Positions 19,211 through 27,162 of a stretch of DNA of 43,436 nt are shown here, piece after piece. The stretch comes from an uncultured Clostridia bacterium (GTDB taxonomy: Bacteria; Bacillota; Clostridia; Oscillospirales; Acutalibacteraceae). The first letter of the stretch is position 1. The number at the start of each line of letters is the position of its first letter. The notes beneath the pieces are model-generated. The model worked only from the letters and a program-made list of their open reading frames with translations. It had not been told where the DNA came from and did no database searches. A program made the position numbers and the translations under genes. The stretch lies in NCBI GenBank assembly GCA_946041635.1, contig CAMGDG010000003.1:1-43436 (forward strand), given 5' to 3'.

Positions 19211-20036
19211 TATAAAGTGATTTTAAAAGTTTGATTTCTGCGGCATAGCCTTCAAGGTCATTTGGCGTTTCAAGGAAGAAAGGCAAATTGCGAAGTTCAG
19301 AATGATTGATGATTCTTTCAAACGCCTCTGTACCTATGGAGCCCTCGCCTATCTTTTCGTGGCGGTCCTTATGGCTCATAAAGGGATTTTTACTGTCGTT
19401 TATATGAATTGCCTGCAATCTTTCGAGCCCTATAATCTTATCGAACTGTGTAAGCACGCCGTCAAGGTCGCCCACAATATCGTAACCTGCATCGTACACA
19501 TGGCAGGTATCAAGACAAACGCCCATTTTATCTTTCAGTTCAACTCTGTCGATAATTTCACGCAGTTCTTCAAAGCGACTGCCCACCTCACTGCCCTTGC
19601 CTGCCATTGTTTCAAGCAATACCGTGGTATGCATATCCTCCCACAGTATGGCGTTGAGTTGGTCGGAGATAAGCTTTATTCCCGTTTCAACGCCTTGCTC
19701 CACATGACTGCCCGGGTGAAAATTATACATATTTCCGGGGACAAACTCCATACGCTTTAAATCGTCCAGCATTGTATTGTGAGCAAACTCACGGATACTT
19801 TCCACCTTTGCGCAGGCGTTGAGCGTATAGGGTGCATGGGCAAGTATTTTTGCAAACTTTTTTTCCTTCATCAGTTCGTTCAGCTTCTGTGCGTCCTGCG
19901 GGTCAATATCCTTTGCAGAGCCGCCTCGTGGATTGCGTGTGAAAAACTGAAAAGTGTTTGCATCTATGGAAAGGGACTCCTCCCCCATATGATAAAATCC
20001 TTTTGACGATGATAAATGACAACCTATATTCAGCAT
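19206..20036 (-). CDS. nfo: Endonuclease IV (AP endonuclease)
   Basis: Cleaves DNA 5' to abasic sites in base excision repair. The 276-residue TIM barrel keeps all nine ligands of the tri-zinc site: His67 (AHAPY), His107 (NFHPG), Glu142 (LLETM), Asp176 and His179 (CLDTCH), His211 (HINDS), Asp224 and His226 (HKDRHEKIG), and Glu256 (FLETP). The ATG follows AGAGGTAG, which lies inside the end of the upstream gene; only 3 bases separate the genes, so nfo is probably transcribed from the promoter of the cohesin-like gene. Confidence 0.97.
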   Translation of the reverse strand: MLNIGCHLSSSKGFYHMGEESLSIDANTFQFFTRNPRGGSAKDIDPQDAQKLNELMKEKKFAKILAHAPYTLNACAKVESIREFAHNTMLDDLKRMEFVPGNMYNFHPGSHVEQGVETGIKLISDQLNAILWEDMHTTVLLETMAGKGSEVGSRFEELREIIDRVELKDKMGVCLDTCHVYDAGYDIVGDLDGVLTQFDKIIGLERLQAIHINDSKNPFMSHKDRHEKIGEGSIGTEAFERIINHSELRNLPFFLETPNDLEGYAAEIKLLKSLYK

Positions 20037-20039
20037 AAA

Positions 20040-21338
20040 CTACCTCTGTTCAGTATTATTGGTATTATTACCGTTTTTCTTCATTTTGTTTTTATAAATT
20101 GACGATGTGATTATAGCGGTTACGGGAATTGTTATAGCCGCCATAACGGCAGAAGCCGCCGCAACCATACAGTAGTGATAAAACTTCGTGACAGTATTGT
20201 TATCATCGTTTAGTTTTGCTTTGACCTTTGCAATAAATCCTGCAAAGACATTCTTTTCTGTTTTTTCCGCGGCGGTTGTTGATTCGGTTACCGCCTCTGT
20301 TGAGGTGAGTTCGGTAGTTTCGGTTCCGGTTTCCGAAACATCGCTTGAACTTTCCTCCGAAGAAATATCGGAACTTGATTCCTCGGTTTTTTCAACAACA
20401 GTCACTTTATATGTTGCAGTCCAACCGTTTGATTTTGCGGTGATTGTGGCTGTTCCCAAAGCGACGCCCTTTACGGTACCGTTTGAGGATACTGTTGCAA
20501 TATTTGTATCAGAGGACGACCAAGTAACACCGTAACTGTCTGTTGCATCGGCGGGAACCTTTGCCACCGAAAGGCGCAGAGTGCTGTTAAGCCCCAATGT
20601 TCTTTCCGCACCGCCCGATGTTTTAATTCCCGTTTGTGCAACGCTTACGGTGACCTTACAGGTTGCGCTCTTGCCACCCGCTTTTGCGGTGATTGTTGCC
20701 GTTCCTCCACCCACGGCAGTAATTTTACCGCCGCTTGTAACGGTTGCAACCTTTGAATTTGACGAAGAATATGTAACGGTTCTGTTTGTAGCGTCGGAGG
20801 GGGTAACGGTTGCAGATAACTGCGCCGTACCGCCCTTTTTAAGGCTTACGCTTGTTGTGTTAAGGGAAATGCCTGTGACGGGTTTTGTTACGGTGACACG
20901 TCCCCCGGTTGCCGAACAGGAGTAAACATTACCGTCATAATCGGTGTTCTCCGTACTTGAAAGCGTAAGGGTTGAAGACCCTGAGTCCTTCAAAATCTTA
21001 AATTTAGCCGTGAATACAGTTCCGCTTTTAGCATTGAACATTCCTGAAAAATTTATAGAAGAACCCTGCGGATTAAGGCTTCCGCCTGAAACTATACCGC
21101 CTTTTGCACAGCTTACATATTGAAGCTCGCTTGAATTAAATCCAAGCTTAACATTTGCACCCCAAATCTGAACGCTTGAAGATATTTTAACGCTTACCGT
21201 TACTGTATCGCCTTTTGCTCCGCTGGCGCTTGTGCAGGAATATGTTACGCTTGCGGCAGAGGCGGGAACAGCAAAAATTACAGACAGCAATATTACAAAT
21301 GCGGCAACAACCGCAAACATTCTTTTTATCCTTTTCAA
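20040..21338 (-). CDS. Membrane-anchored cohesin-like, Ig-like (Big_2) surface protein
   Basis: A 432-residue exported protein. Layout: signal peptide (1-29, ending PASAA); a cohesin-like beta domain (about 30-151) with V-x-V-x-I strands, IWGANVKLGFNSSELQY and GTVFTAKFKI; two bacterial Ig-like Big_2 domains (153-233 and 236-315), each with the WSSSD/YSSSN, VATV and GTATITAK signatures; a Ser/Thr/Glu-rich linker (317-362); one membrane span (about 388-412) and a basic tail. There is no LPXTG motif. In-frame ATGs further upstream are rejected: TTG 21338 has GGGGTGA just before it and yields the signal peptide. Cohesin-type modules bind dockerins in cellulosomal clostridia, but non-cellulosomal relatives exist; no dockerin is in this window. 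Confidence 0.85.
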   Translation of the reverse strand: MKRIKRMFAVVAAFVILLSVIFAVPASAASVTYSCTSASGAKGDTVTVSVKISSSVQIWGANVKLGFNSSELQYVSCAKGGIVSGGSLNPQGSSINFSGMFNAKSGTVFTAKFKILKDSGSSTLTLSSTENTDYDGNVYSCSATGGRVTVTKPVTGISLNTTSVSLKKGGTAQLSATVTPSDATNRTVTYSSSNSKVATVTSGGKITAVGGGTATITAKAGGKSATCKVTVSVAQTGIKTSGGAERTLGLNSTLRLSVAKVPADATDSYGVTWSSSDTNIATVSSNGTVKGVALGTATITAKSNGWTATYKVTVVEKTEESSSDISSEESSSDVSETGTETTELTSTEAVTESTTAAEKTEKNVFAGFIAKVKAKLNDDNNTVTKFYHYCMVAAASAVMAAITIPVTAIITSSIYKNKMKKNGNNTNNTEQR

Positions 21339-21368
21339 AATATCACCCCGAAAAGTTATTACATTATA

Positions 21369-21397
21369 ATAATACAATATTTGCGGAAGAAAGTCAA
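21369..21397 (-). promoter_or_regulatory. Promoter of the cohesin-like gene and nfo
   Basis: On the minus strand TTGACT (21397-21392), 17-base spacer, TATTAT (21374-21369), about 30 bases before the TTG start. Confidence 0.85.
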
Positions 21398-21430
21398 CGA
21401 ACATCAAAGCACAAATATTGGAATAAAAAA

Positions 21431-21456
21431 GCGGCGGGAGCAAGCCCCCGCCCTAC
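21431..21456. repeat. Short GC-rich palindromic repeat, copy 2
   Basis: Identical over 26 bases to 13509-13534. Read on the minus strand the palindrome is followed by GCTTTTTTATT and lies 25 bases after the mgtE stop, so this copy can serve as the mgtE terminator. Confidence 0.85.
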
Positions 21457-21481
21457 GCGTTTCATCTAAAAGAAGTCTGTA

Positions 21482-22825
21482 TTAAAGATTAAGCACAGCC
21501 GACGCAACGGTAAAGTAAATAAGCAGGGTCACGGCATCGACGATTGTGGATATAAAGGGGCTTGACATAACCGCAGGGTCAAAGCCCAATTTCTTTGCAA
21601 TAACGGGCAGGACAGAGCCCACCACCTTTGCAAATATAACCGCCATAATCATGGTAAAGCTTACTACAAGGGCTACTTTTGCGCCCACATCATCAAAAAG
21701 CATCAGCTTTGCAAAATTGACAATCGCCAGCGCCAAGCCGCACACAAATGCTATTCTTAATTCCTTGAAAATCACCTTAAAGGTATCACGGAACTCAATA
21801 TCGCCCAAGGAAAGTCCGCGGATTATTGTTGCCGAGGACTGGGCTCCGCAGTTACCGCAGGTTCCCGTAAGCATTGGAATGAACGCCGTTAGCACAACGC
21901 AGGCTGTGAGCGTTCCCTCAAAATGGGTGATGATTTTTTCGGTAAAGGTTGCCGAAACCATCAAAAGCATAAGCCACGGAATTCGCTTTTTGAAATTCTC
22001 GATTACGCTCATTTTCAGATATGGCTTATCCGTGGGCGTAATAGCCGCCATTTTTTCGATGTCCTCGGTCATTTCCTCCTGCAAAACATCAATAGCGTCG
22101 TCAACGGTGATAATACCCACAAGCCTGCCCTCGCCGTCCACTACGGGAAGAACAACAAGGTCATATTTCTGGAAAATGTCGGCTACAACTTCTTTATCTT
22201 CATGAGTGGTAACCGAAATAACATTATCCTCCATAATATCGCGGATTGTTGAGTTTTCATCGGCAAGAAGCAAATCCTTTACTGTTACATAGCCTTTCAG
22301 TTTTCTTTTACTGTCGGTTACATAACAGGTATAGATTGTCTCTTTATCAACACCCGTTCTGCGAATTCTTGTAAATGCGTCGGCAACGGTCATTGAGCGT
22401 TTCAGGTCAACATACTCAATTGTCATAAGACTGCCTGCCGAATCCTCGGGGTATCTTAAAATTTCATTTATACTTTTTCTTGTATCGGGGTCGGTATGCC
22501 GCAAAATTCTTTTTACAAGCGTTGCCGGCATTTCCTCTATCAAATCAACGGCATCGTCAACATAAAGCTCGTCCAGAACCTCACGCAGCTCCGTATCGCT
22601 GAACGCACGGATAAGCATTTCCTGATACTCAGGCTCCATATTAACAAACACCTCTGCCGCCAATTCCTTTGGCAGCAAACGGTAAATAAGCGTCAAATCT
22701 CGCTCGTCAAGCTCCATGAAAAGCTCGGCAATATCCTGCTCGTTCATTTCGCTTAAAATATCTTTCAGCTCCTGCCATTTTTTGCCGTGCAGAAGCTCTG
22801 TGAGAAGCTCATAGGTTTCCATCAC
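21482..22825 (-). CDS. mgtE: Magnesium transporter MgtE
   Basis: A 447-residue Mg2+ channel of the MgtE family. The cytosolic N domain (about 1-130, with MNEQDIAELFMELDERD and PEDSAGSLMT) is followed by two CBS domains (about 135-255, including VVDGEGRLVGIITVDDAIDVL), a connecting helix, and five membrane segments starting near RIPWLMLLMVSATFTE with the pore-side GTCGNCGAQSSATIIRGL. The N and CBS domains gate the channel by sensing cytosolic Mg2+ in homologues. Start choice: GTG 22825 is 9 bases after GGAG, ATG 22822 is 12 bases after it, so either is possible. An M-box leader controls the gene. Confidence 0.96.
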   Translation of the reverse strand: MMETYELLTELLHGKKWQELKDILSEMNEQDIAELFMELDERDLTLIYRLLPKELAAEVFVNMEPEYQEMLIRAFSDTELREVLDELYVDDAVDLIEEMPATLVKRILRHTDPDTRKSINEILRYPEDSAGSLMTIEYVDLKRSMTVADAFTRIRRTGVDKETIYTCYVTDSKRKLKGYVTVKDLLLADENSTIRDIMEDNVISVTTHEDKEVVADIFQKYDLVVLPVVDGEGRLVGIITVDDAIDVLQEEMTEDIEKMAAITPTDKPYLKMSVIENFKKRIPWLMLLMVSATFTEKIITHFEGTLTACVVLTAFIPMLTGTCGNCGAQSSATIIRGLSLGDIEFRDTFKVIFKELRIAFVCGLALAIVNFAKLMLFDDVGAKVALVVSFTMIMAVIFAKVVGSVLPVIAKKLGFDPAVMSSPFISTIVDAVTLLIYFTVASAVLNL

Positions 22826-22873
22826 ATTTCACCACTCCCATAGGAAAAATAAAGTGAAACGCAACAAGTATTT

Positions 22874-22929
22874 AAAAACTGCGGACACAAAGCGCAAAGC
22901 AAGACAAGCTTTGTTTCGCTTTTGCCGCA
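22874..22929 (-). terminator. Second leader terminator before mgtE
   Basis: Read on the minus strand, TGCGG (22929-22925), AAAGCG and CAAAGC pair with GCTTTG, CGCTTT and CCGCA (22884-22880) with small internal loops, and GTTTTTAAA follows. It lies between the M-box platform and the mgtE start. Confidence 0.65.
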
Positions 22930-22991
22930 CAAATACTCGGTGGTTTCGTATTGGTACTTCGGACTGTGTCCACAATTTTCACCTCTTTTTA

Positions 22992-23030
22992 CAAAAAATA
23001 AAACCGCACTTGCAAGAACGCAAAATGCAG
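22992..23030 (-). terminator. M-box expression-platform terminator
   Basis: On the minus strand CTGCATTT (23030-23023) pairs with AAGTGCGG (23011-23004) using two G-U pairs, followed by TTTTATTTTTT. It sits about 20 bases after the aptamer, as expected for Mg2+-dependent transcription termination. Confidence 0.7.
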
Positions 23031-23047
23031 TCATAAGACATTGGCAT

Positions 23048-23193
23048 TATTCGTTCAAGCTTTAGCTTCGCAGGGCGATGAAATTACATTAAATCATACC
23101 TTATGCTCGATATGGCCTGTTAACCTGCTGACAGTGTCTCCACCGTTTCGCGGCAGTAATCCGTATCCCTGTGGTAGCCTTACCTACCGAATA
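23048..23193 (-). promoter_or_regulatory. M-box (ykoK) Mg2+ riboswitch
   Basis: On the minus strand the aptamer is closed by TATTCG (23193-23188)/CGAATA (23053-23048) and contains the family landmarks in order: GGTAGGTAAGGCTACC, ATACGGATTACTGCC, GAAACG, GGTTAACAG, ATAAGG and GCTAAAGCT. It lies upstream of mgtE, the classical target. High Mg2+ should fold the aptamer and favour termination. Confidence 0.93.
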
Positions 23194-23228
23194 GGCTTAT
23201 ATTCGTAAATCTTCAATTTACTTTACAT

Positions 23229-23257
23229 ATTATCATATTTTTTTCGCTGTTTGTCAA
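23229..23257 (-). promoter_or_regulatory. Promoter of the M-box/mgtE transcript
   Basis: On the minus strand TTGACA (23257-23252), 17-base spacer, GATAAT (23234-23229), 36 bases before the aptamer. The neighbouring 23258-23382 stretch is AT-rich and holds no gene I can support. Confidence 0.8.
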
Positions 23258-23382
23258 GACAAATTCAAAAAGAAAAAGAAAAAAATGCTCTTACACCGTA
23301 TATGATTTCCATAACTTTCATTTTTATTATGCACAAATTATTGTAAAGGTTTTTGTAGAATTCGCCGATTTTTTGATTATCT

Positions 23383-23404
23383 GTTCATTTTTTGTTAAAA
23401 AACT
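23383..23404 (+). repeat. Shared upstream motif, copy 1
   Basis: A 22-base AT-rich sequence beginning GTTCA, with T6 then GTT and A6, identical to 27071-27092. Each copy stands upstream of one of the two paralogous transporter genes. Confidence 0.7.
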
Positions 23405-23424
23405 TCACGGGGAAACGGTAAATA

Positions 23425-23433
23425 TGTTAAAAT
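23425..23433 (+). promoter_or_regulatory. Extended -10 promoter element
   Basis: TGT-TAAAAT (23425-23433) lies 35 bases before the transporter ATG; no good -35 box is seen at the right distance, so it would depend on the extended -10 or an activator acting through the motif upstream. Confidence 0.5.
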
Positions 23434-23468
23434 ACATTTATTGTATGATCAAGGAGAGTGTTTGCTTA

Positions 23469-25871
23469 ATGAATTTATCAGAAAAAGCAAAAGACGGTCT
23501 TTCAAAGGTCAGAACCTATTGGAAAACACCGCCTTTGGGAAAGTATGTTGCCTACAAAGAAATGATTGCCTACGGCGTAGGCGGTATGGGCGTGCAGTTT
23601 GTAATGGCGTTTGCCGGACAAATTGCGCTTTCGGCAACCAGCTTTTTGGTGGGCAATACAATCGGTATCAAGCCGATGCACTTGCAGTATATGGCAGTTG
23701 CGTCCACACTTATCGGTTTTATCATCACCATAGCAAGGTCATATATCATTGACAACTCCCGTTTGAAAATGGGTAAATTCCGACCTTGGCTTGCAGTAAT
23801 GGGTATCCCGACGGTGGCTTTATCGGTGCTGTTCGTCTGGCTGCCGTATGAAACAATGTCGTATGTGGAAAAAGCCGCGTCTGTATTTATCATTTACAAT
23901 TTGCTGCAATGCTGTTACCCGTTCTACCAAAACTCGTTTACGGATTTGGTCAATGTTATTTCACCCAATTCCCACGAACGGACGGATATTGTTTCGGTAT
24001 CGTCCATTATCTATTCTATGGCGCCCTCGTTAACAGGTTTGTTTATACCTATGCTTTCAAGCCTGACAGGCGGATTGAACAACATCAGAACCTACCGCAT
24101 CATTCACCCGATTGTTGCGATTGTCGGTCTTTTGCTTACATATGTTGCCGTGTTCGGCACAAAAGAGCGTATCATCGTTGCAAAAACTCATGTTTCTCAC
24201 TTTAAGTTTTCCGACGCATTCCGTGCCGTTGCAAAGAACAAATATTTCTGGATAACATCTCTTGCCGGCTGGCTCGGTTTCCTCGAAGGTGCAGTAGGCG
24301 TAATCATAGGATGGAATTTCATTTACGGATATCCCGAGCGTATGGCGCTTTACGGAATAGCAACAACGCTTATCGGAAATGCGGCTCTGTGGGCAATGAT
24401 TATCTGTCCGTTTGCAATTCGCACTATCGGCAAGCGTAATTTGCTGATTTGGTGCAACTTTGCCAACATTTTCTTAATCGGCCTTTTATATCCGCTGTAT
24501 AAAAATCTGTATGCGCTTATAATTTTGTACTACTTAAACGGCTTTGTAAACTCCTTTGCCGTTGTTTACAATCCCGGTATTAACGCCGATATGCGTGACT
24601 ATCAGCAGTATTATACAGGCGAGCGCATTGACGGTATGTTCGGCGCAGTAGGTATTATCGGCAGCTTTATAGGTATGTTCACAGGTATGGTTCTGCCTGC
24701 TATTTACCAAGGCCTCGGTCTTCAAGATAACTATGATGTTATGGAGGTTGCCTCCTTCCGTGAAGATATGTTTGAGGTTCTCATTATTGCGGCTGTTATC
24801 GGTGCGTTTATGAATATGGTACCGTATTTCTTCTATGACCTTACCGAGGTTAAACAGCGCGGCATAGTTAAAGTTCTCAAAATCCGTGCCATGTTTGAAG
24901 ACTACGGCAACGGCGTTCTTCGTGACGATAAGCTTGTTGAAGCCATTGACCTTATTGATGAGGCAAACCGCTTCTATGAAGAAAGAAAGTTTATGACCAC
25001 AAAGGACGACATCAAAAAAGCCAAGCACCTCCCTGCCGGAACTGCGGAGGAAAAAGCCTTCAAAAAGGCCGAAATTCAGCGTCTTAAAAAGGCTTATCAA
25101 GTGTTCACGGCAGAGAACAAGCAAAAAATCCACGACACAAAGGCTCACGCAAAATCTATGCCGAAAAACACTCCGGAGGAAAAAGCCGCCCGCAAAGCCG
25201 CAATTAAGCAGGCAAAAGCGGAGGTTCGCACATATAAGCGTGTAAACGAGGAAATATCCGTTTGTGACTTCGTTGTTGACGAGATGAACAAATATAACAC
25301 ACGCCGTATTCAGGTTCAGTATGACCGTTTCAAGGCTCTTTACGAAACAGGTATTGAAGCGGTTTACAACGCTGACAAGAGCTTGCTGAAAGAGGCAAAG
25401 GCTATGCCCAAATCCACCCACGAGGAGCGGATTATCCGTTCCGATGCGGCGGCATATGCAAGGCTTATGCTTAACTGCAAAAAGAATCTTTTAAAGTATT
25501 ATCCCGACAAAAATGTTCATGAGCCTGACGAAGCCGTGCTTGAAGCCGCAGAGAATATGCCTGAGGACACGCTTGCACAGAGAATTGCAAAGAAAAAGGC
25601 AATAAAGGCTTTTGTAAACGAGAAATCAAGATATGTTCGTTCAGTAAAGATTTTGCTTGACGCAAAGAGAATGCTGACCGAAAAGGAAAACTTCACTCAC
25701 CTTGACGAAATCAGGGCAAGCTATAACGAAGCAAAGAAACGGCATGAGGCTGAATACGCACTTGTAAAGGAAGAGGCTGAAAAGCTTGAAGCGCAGCGCA
25801 AGGCAGACCTTGAAAGAAGAAAGGCGGAAAGACTTGCAAAGAGCGGTAAAGGGGGTAAAAACAATGACTAA
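23469..25871 (+). CDS. GPH-family sugar/cation symporter with long helical C-terminal tail
   Basis: An 800-residue transporter. Residues about 25-455 form a 12-span MFS unit of the glycoside-pentoside-hexuronide (GPH) family, with the family loop IIDNSRLKMGKFRPW after span 2 and DYQQYYTGERIDGMFG in the second half. Residues 456-800 are a hydrophilic Lys/Glu/Ala-rich tail predicted helical, with four motifs centred on Pro522, Pro565, Pro647 and Pro698 (AKHLPAGTAEEK, AKSMPKNTPEEK, AKAMPKSTHEER, AENMPEDTLAQR). The known GPH tail is the IIA-like domain of LacS; this one is unlike it. ATG 23469 is chosen because its paralogue has the same start (MNLS-KxKDG); AAGGAG is 12 bases upstream. The 3' end overlaps the lipoprotein gene by 8 bases. 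Confidence 0.9.
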   Translation: MNLSEKAKDGLSKVRTYWKTPPLGKYVAYKEMIAYGVGGMGVQFVMAFAGQIALSATSFLVGNTIGIKPMHLQYMAVASTLIGFIITIARSYIIDNSRLKMGKFRPWLAVMGIPTVALSVLFVWLPYETMSYVEKAASVFIIYNLLQCCYPFYQNSFTDLVNVISPNSHERTDIVSVSSIIYSMAPSLTGLFIPMLSSLTGGLNNIRTYRIIHPIVAIVGLLLTYVAVFGTKERIIVAKTHVSHFKFSDAFRAVAKNKYFWITSLAGWLGFLEGAVGVIIGWNFIYGYPERMALYGIATTLIGNAALWAMIICPFAIRTIGKRNLLIWCNFANIFLIGLLYPLYKNLYALIILYYLNGFVNSFAVVYNPGINADMRDYQQYYTGERIDGMFGAVGIIGSFIGMFTGMVLPAIYQGLGLQDNYDVMEVASFREDMFEVLIIAAVIGAFMNMVPYFFYDLTEVKQRGIVKVLKIRAMFEDYGNGVLRDDKLVEAIDLIDEANRFYEERKFMTTKDDIKKAKHLPAGTAEEKAFKKAEIQRLKKAYQVFTAENKQKIHDTKAHAKSMPKNTPEEKAARKAAIKQAKAEVRTYKRVNEEISVCDFVVDEMNKYNTRRIQVQYDRFKALYETGIEAVYNADKSLLKEAKAMPKSTHEERIIRSDAAAYARLMLNCKKNLLKYYPDKNVHEPDEAVLEAAENMPEDTLAQRIAKKKAIKAFVNEKSRYVRSVKILLDAKRMLTEKENFTHLDEIRASYNEAKKRHEAEYALVKEEAEKLEAQRKADLERRKAERLAKSGKGGKNND

Positions 25872-26916
25872 AAAAGTAATTGCAGTTATCATCGGTTTAA
25901 CGCTCGTACTTTCCCTTGTCTTATCGGGCTGTTCGGCAGACGGGATTATGAAAATATTAGCCATTGATACCGATGCCTACGACCCGGCAACCGAAACCGT
26001 TGCGGATATGGCAGGAAAAACCGTTTCAAAATCCGATATAAAAAGCGGCGATTTCACATACACTTTATACTCTGACGGCACAGCCGCAATAACCAAGTAC
26101 AGCGGTGAAGACAATATTCTTTCAATTCCTGCGGAAATTGACGGAAACACGGTTATCGGTCTTGAAAACAAAGCTCTTTATGAATCAAAAATCACAGAGC
26201 TTATACTGCCCGACACTTTGGAAATCATCGGTAACTTTGCCGTTCTTCACTGTGAAAAGCTTGAAAAGGTAACTTTCGGCAAAAACATAAAGGTCATCGG
26301 CATCAGCGCCTTTGAAAGCGAGGGCGACAACACAAAAAGCCTCGGCAAAGGCTCACTCAAAACGATTGTCTGGAACGGAGCTCCTGAAAGAATCGGCGAA
26401 AAGGCGTTTTTGTTCAATGACAAGCTGTCGGAAATCGTTCTTCCCGCCGGAGTAAAGACAATTGAGGAATGGGCGTTTGCAAAGTGTTACGGTGCAGACA
26501 AGATTATTCTCGGTGACGGACTTGAATTTATCGGTGACCACGCATTTTTAAAATGCCGTGCAGCTAAAGAAATTTCAATACCCGGAAGCTGTAAAACTAT
26601 TGATGTAAGCGCATTCTATCAGTGCTCCTCTGCCGAAAAAATAACTCTCGGCAACGGAATTGAAACGCTTAAAAAAGGCGCTTTTGAGGAGTGCGGTTCT
26701 CTTACGGAAATCACAGTACCCGACAGCGTTACCGTTATGGAGGCATATATTTTCTACAACTGTTCTTCTTTAAAGACCTGCAAACTCGGGGCTTCTGTTA
26801 CCGATTTGGGCAAAGATATTTTTACAGGTGACAAAAGCGTAACCGTTATTGCCCCCGCAGGAAGTGCGGCTGAAAAATACGCCAAGGAAAACAAAATAAG
26901 TTTTTCCGAAACCTAA
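25864..26916 (+). CDS. BspA-like leucine-rich-repeat lipoprotein
   Basis: A 350-residue surface lipoprotein. The signal peptide ends in the lipobox LVLSGC, so Cys21-22 should be lipidated. After a ~45-residue spacer and a small beta unit (DFTYTLYSDGTAAITKYSG), repeats of the LRR_5/BspA type run to the C terminus, with recurring I-x-x-x-A-F and L-x-x-I-x-I-P patterns (ITELILPDTLEIIGNFAV, SLTEITVPDSVTVME). ATG 25864 has AAGGGGG 7 bases upstream and overlaps the transporter stop. BspA-like repeats bind host proteins or glycans in other bacteria; here the overlap with a sugar transporter hints at a substrate-capturing partner, which is inference. Confidence 0.88.
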   Translation: MTKKVIAVIIGLTLVLSLVLSGCSADGIMKILAIDTDAYDPATETVADMAGKTVSKSDIKSGDFTYTLYSDGTAAITKYSGEDNILSIPAEIDGNTVIGLENKALYESKITELILPDTLEIIGNFAVLHCEKLEKVTFGKNIKVIGISAFESEGDNTKSLGKGSLKTIVWNGAPERIGEKAFLFNDKLSEIVLPAGVKTIEEWAFAKCYGADKIILGDGLEFIGDHAFLKCRAAKEISIPGSCKTIDVSAFYQCSSAEKITLGNGIETLKKGAFEECGSLTEITVPDSVTVMEAYIFYNCSSLKTCKLGASVTDLGKDIFTGDKSVTVIAPAGSAAEKYAKENKISFSET

Positions 26917-26936
26917 AAACATTGATTTATAATTGC

Positions 26937-26974
26937 CCGCCGGACATCAGTTGCAATGTTCGGCGGCTTTTTTT
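26937..26974 (+). terminator. Terminator after the lipoprotein gene
   Basis: CCGCCGGACAT (26937-26947) pairs with ATGTTCGGCGG (26956-26966) with one G-T pair, followed by C and seven T. Confidence 0.9.
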
Positions 26975-27070
26975 GTGTTTCTGTTACTTCATTTTTAAAA
27001 AAATCAATTATCCTTTTTGTAAATTTTTTAATCTGTTTTTTGTAAGATATAACGAAATTTCGTATTTTCC

Positions 27071-27092
27071 GTTCATTTTTTGTTAAAAAACT
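27071..27092 (+). repeat. Shared upstream motif, copy 2
   Basis: Identical over 22 bases to 23383-23404. It ends 10 bases before the -35 box of the second transporter gene, the usual place of an activator site. Confidence 0.7.
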
Positions 27093-27101
27093 GTTTTTCA
27101 A

Positions 27102-27130
27102 TTGAAGTAATTTATTTTATGTGGTAAAAT
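27102..27130 (+). promoter_or_regulatory. Promoter of the second transporter gene
   Basis: TTGAAG (27102-27107), 17-base spacer, TAAAAT (27125-27130) with TGG before the -10 as an extended -10. Confidence 0.7.
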
Positions 27131-27162
27131 ATCACTATCACTGCATAAGGAGCGCAAAAGAA

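Noticed and set aside
21431-21456. Palindromic repeat as part of a coding peptide (AAGASPRPT in one frame)
   Set aside because: The same peptide appears in frames through copies 1 and 2 because the DNA repeats; both copies lie outside supported genes.
22822-23034. 70-codon minus-strand ORF upstream of mgtE
   Set aside because: It spans the two leader terminators and lacks a ribosome binding site.
24534-25421. 295-codon minus-strand ORF inside the first transporter gene
   Set aside because: Opposite-strand shadow of a clear membrane transporter; its residues are Cys/Phe/Leu-rich artefacts of the antisense frame and it has no start signal.
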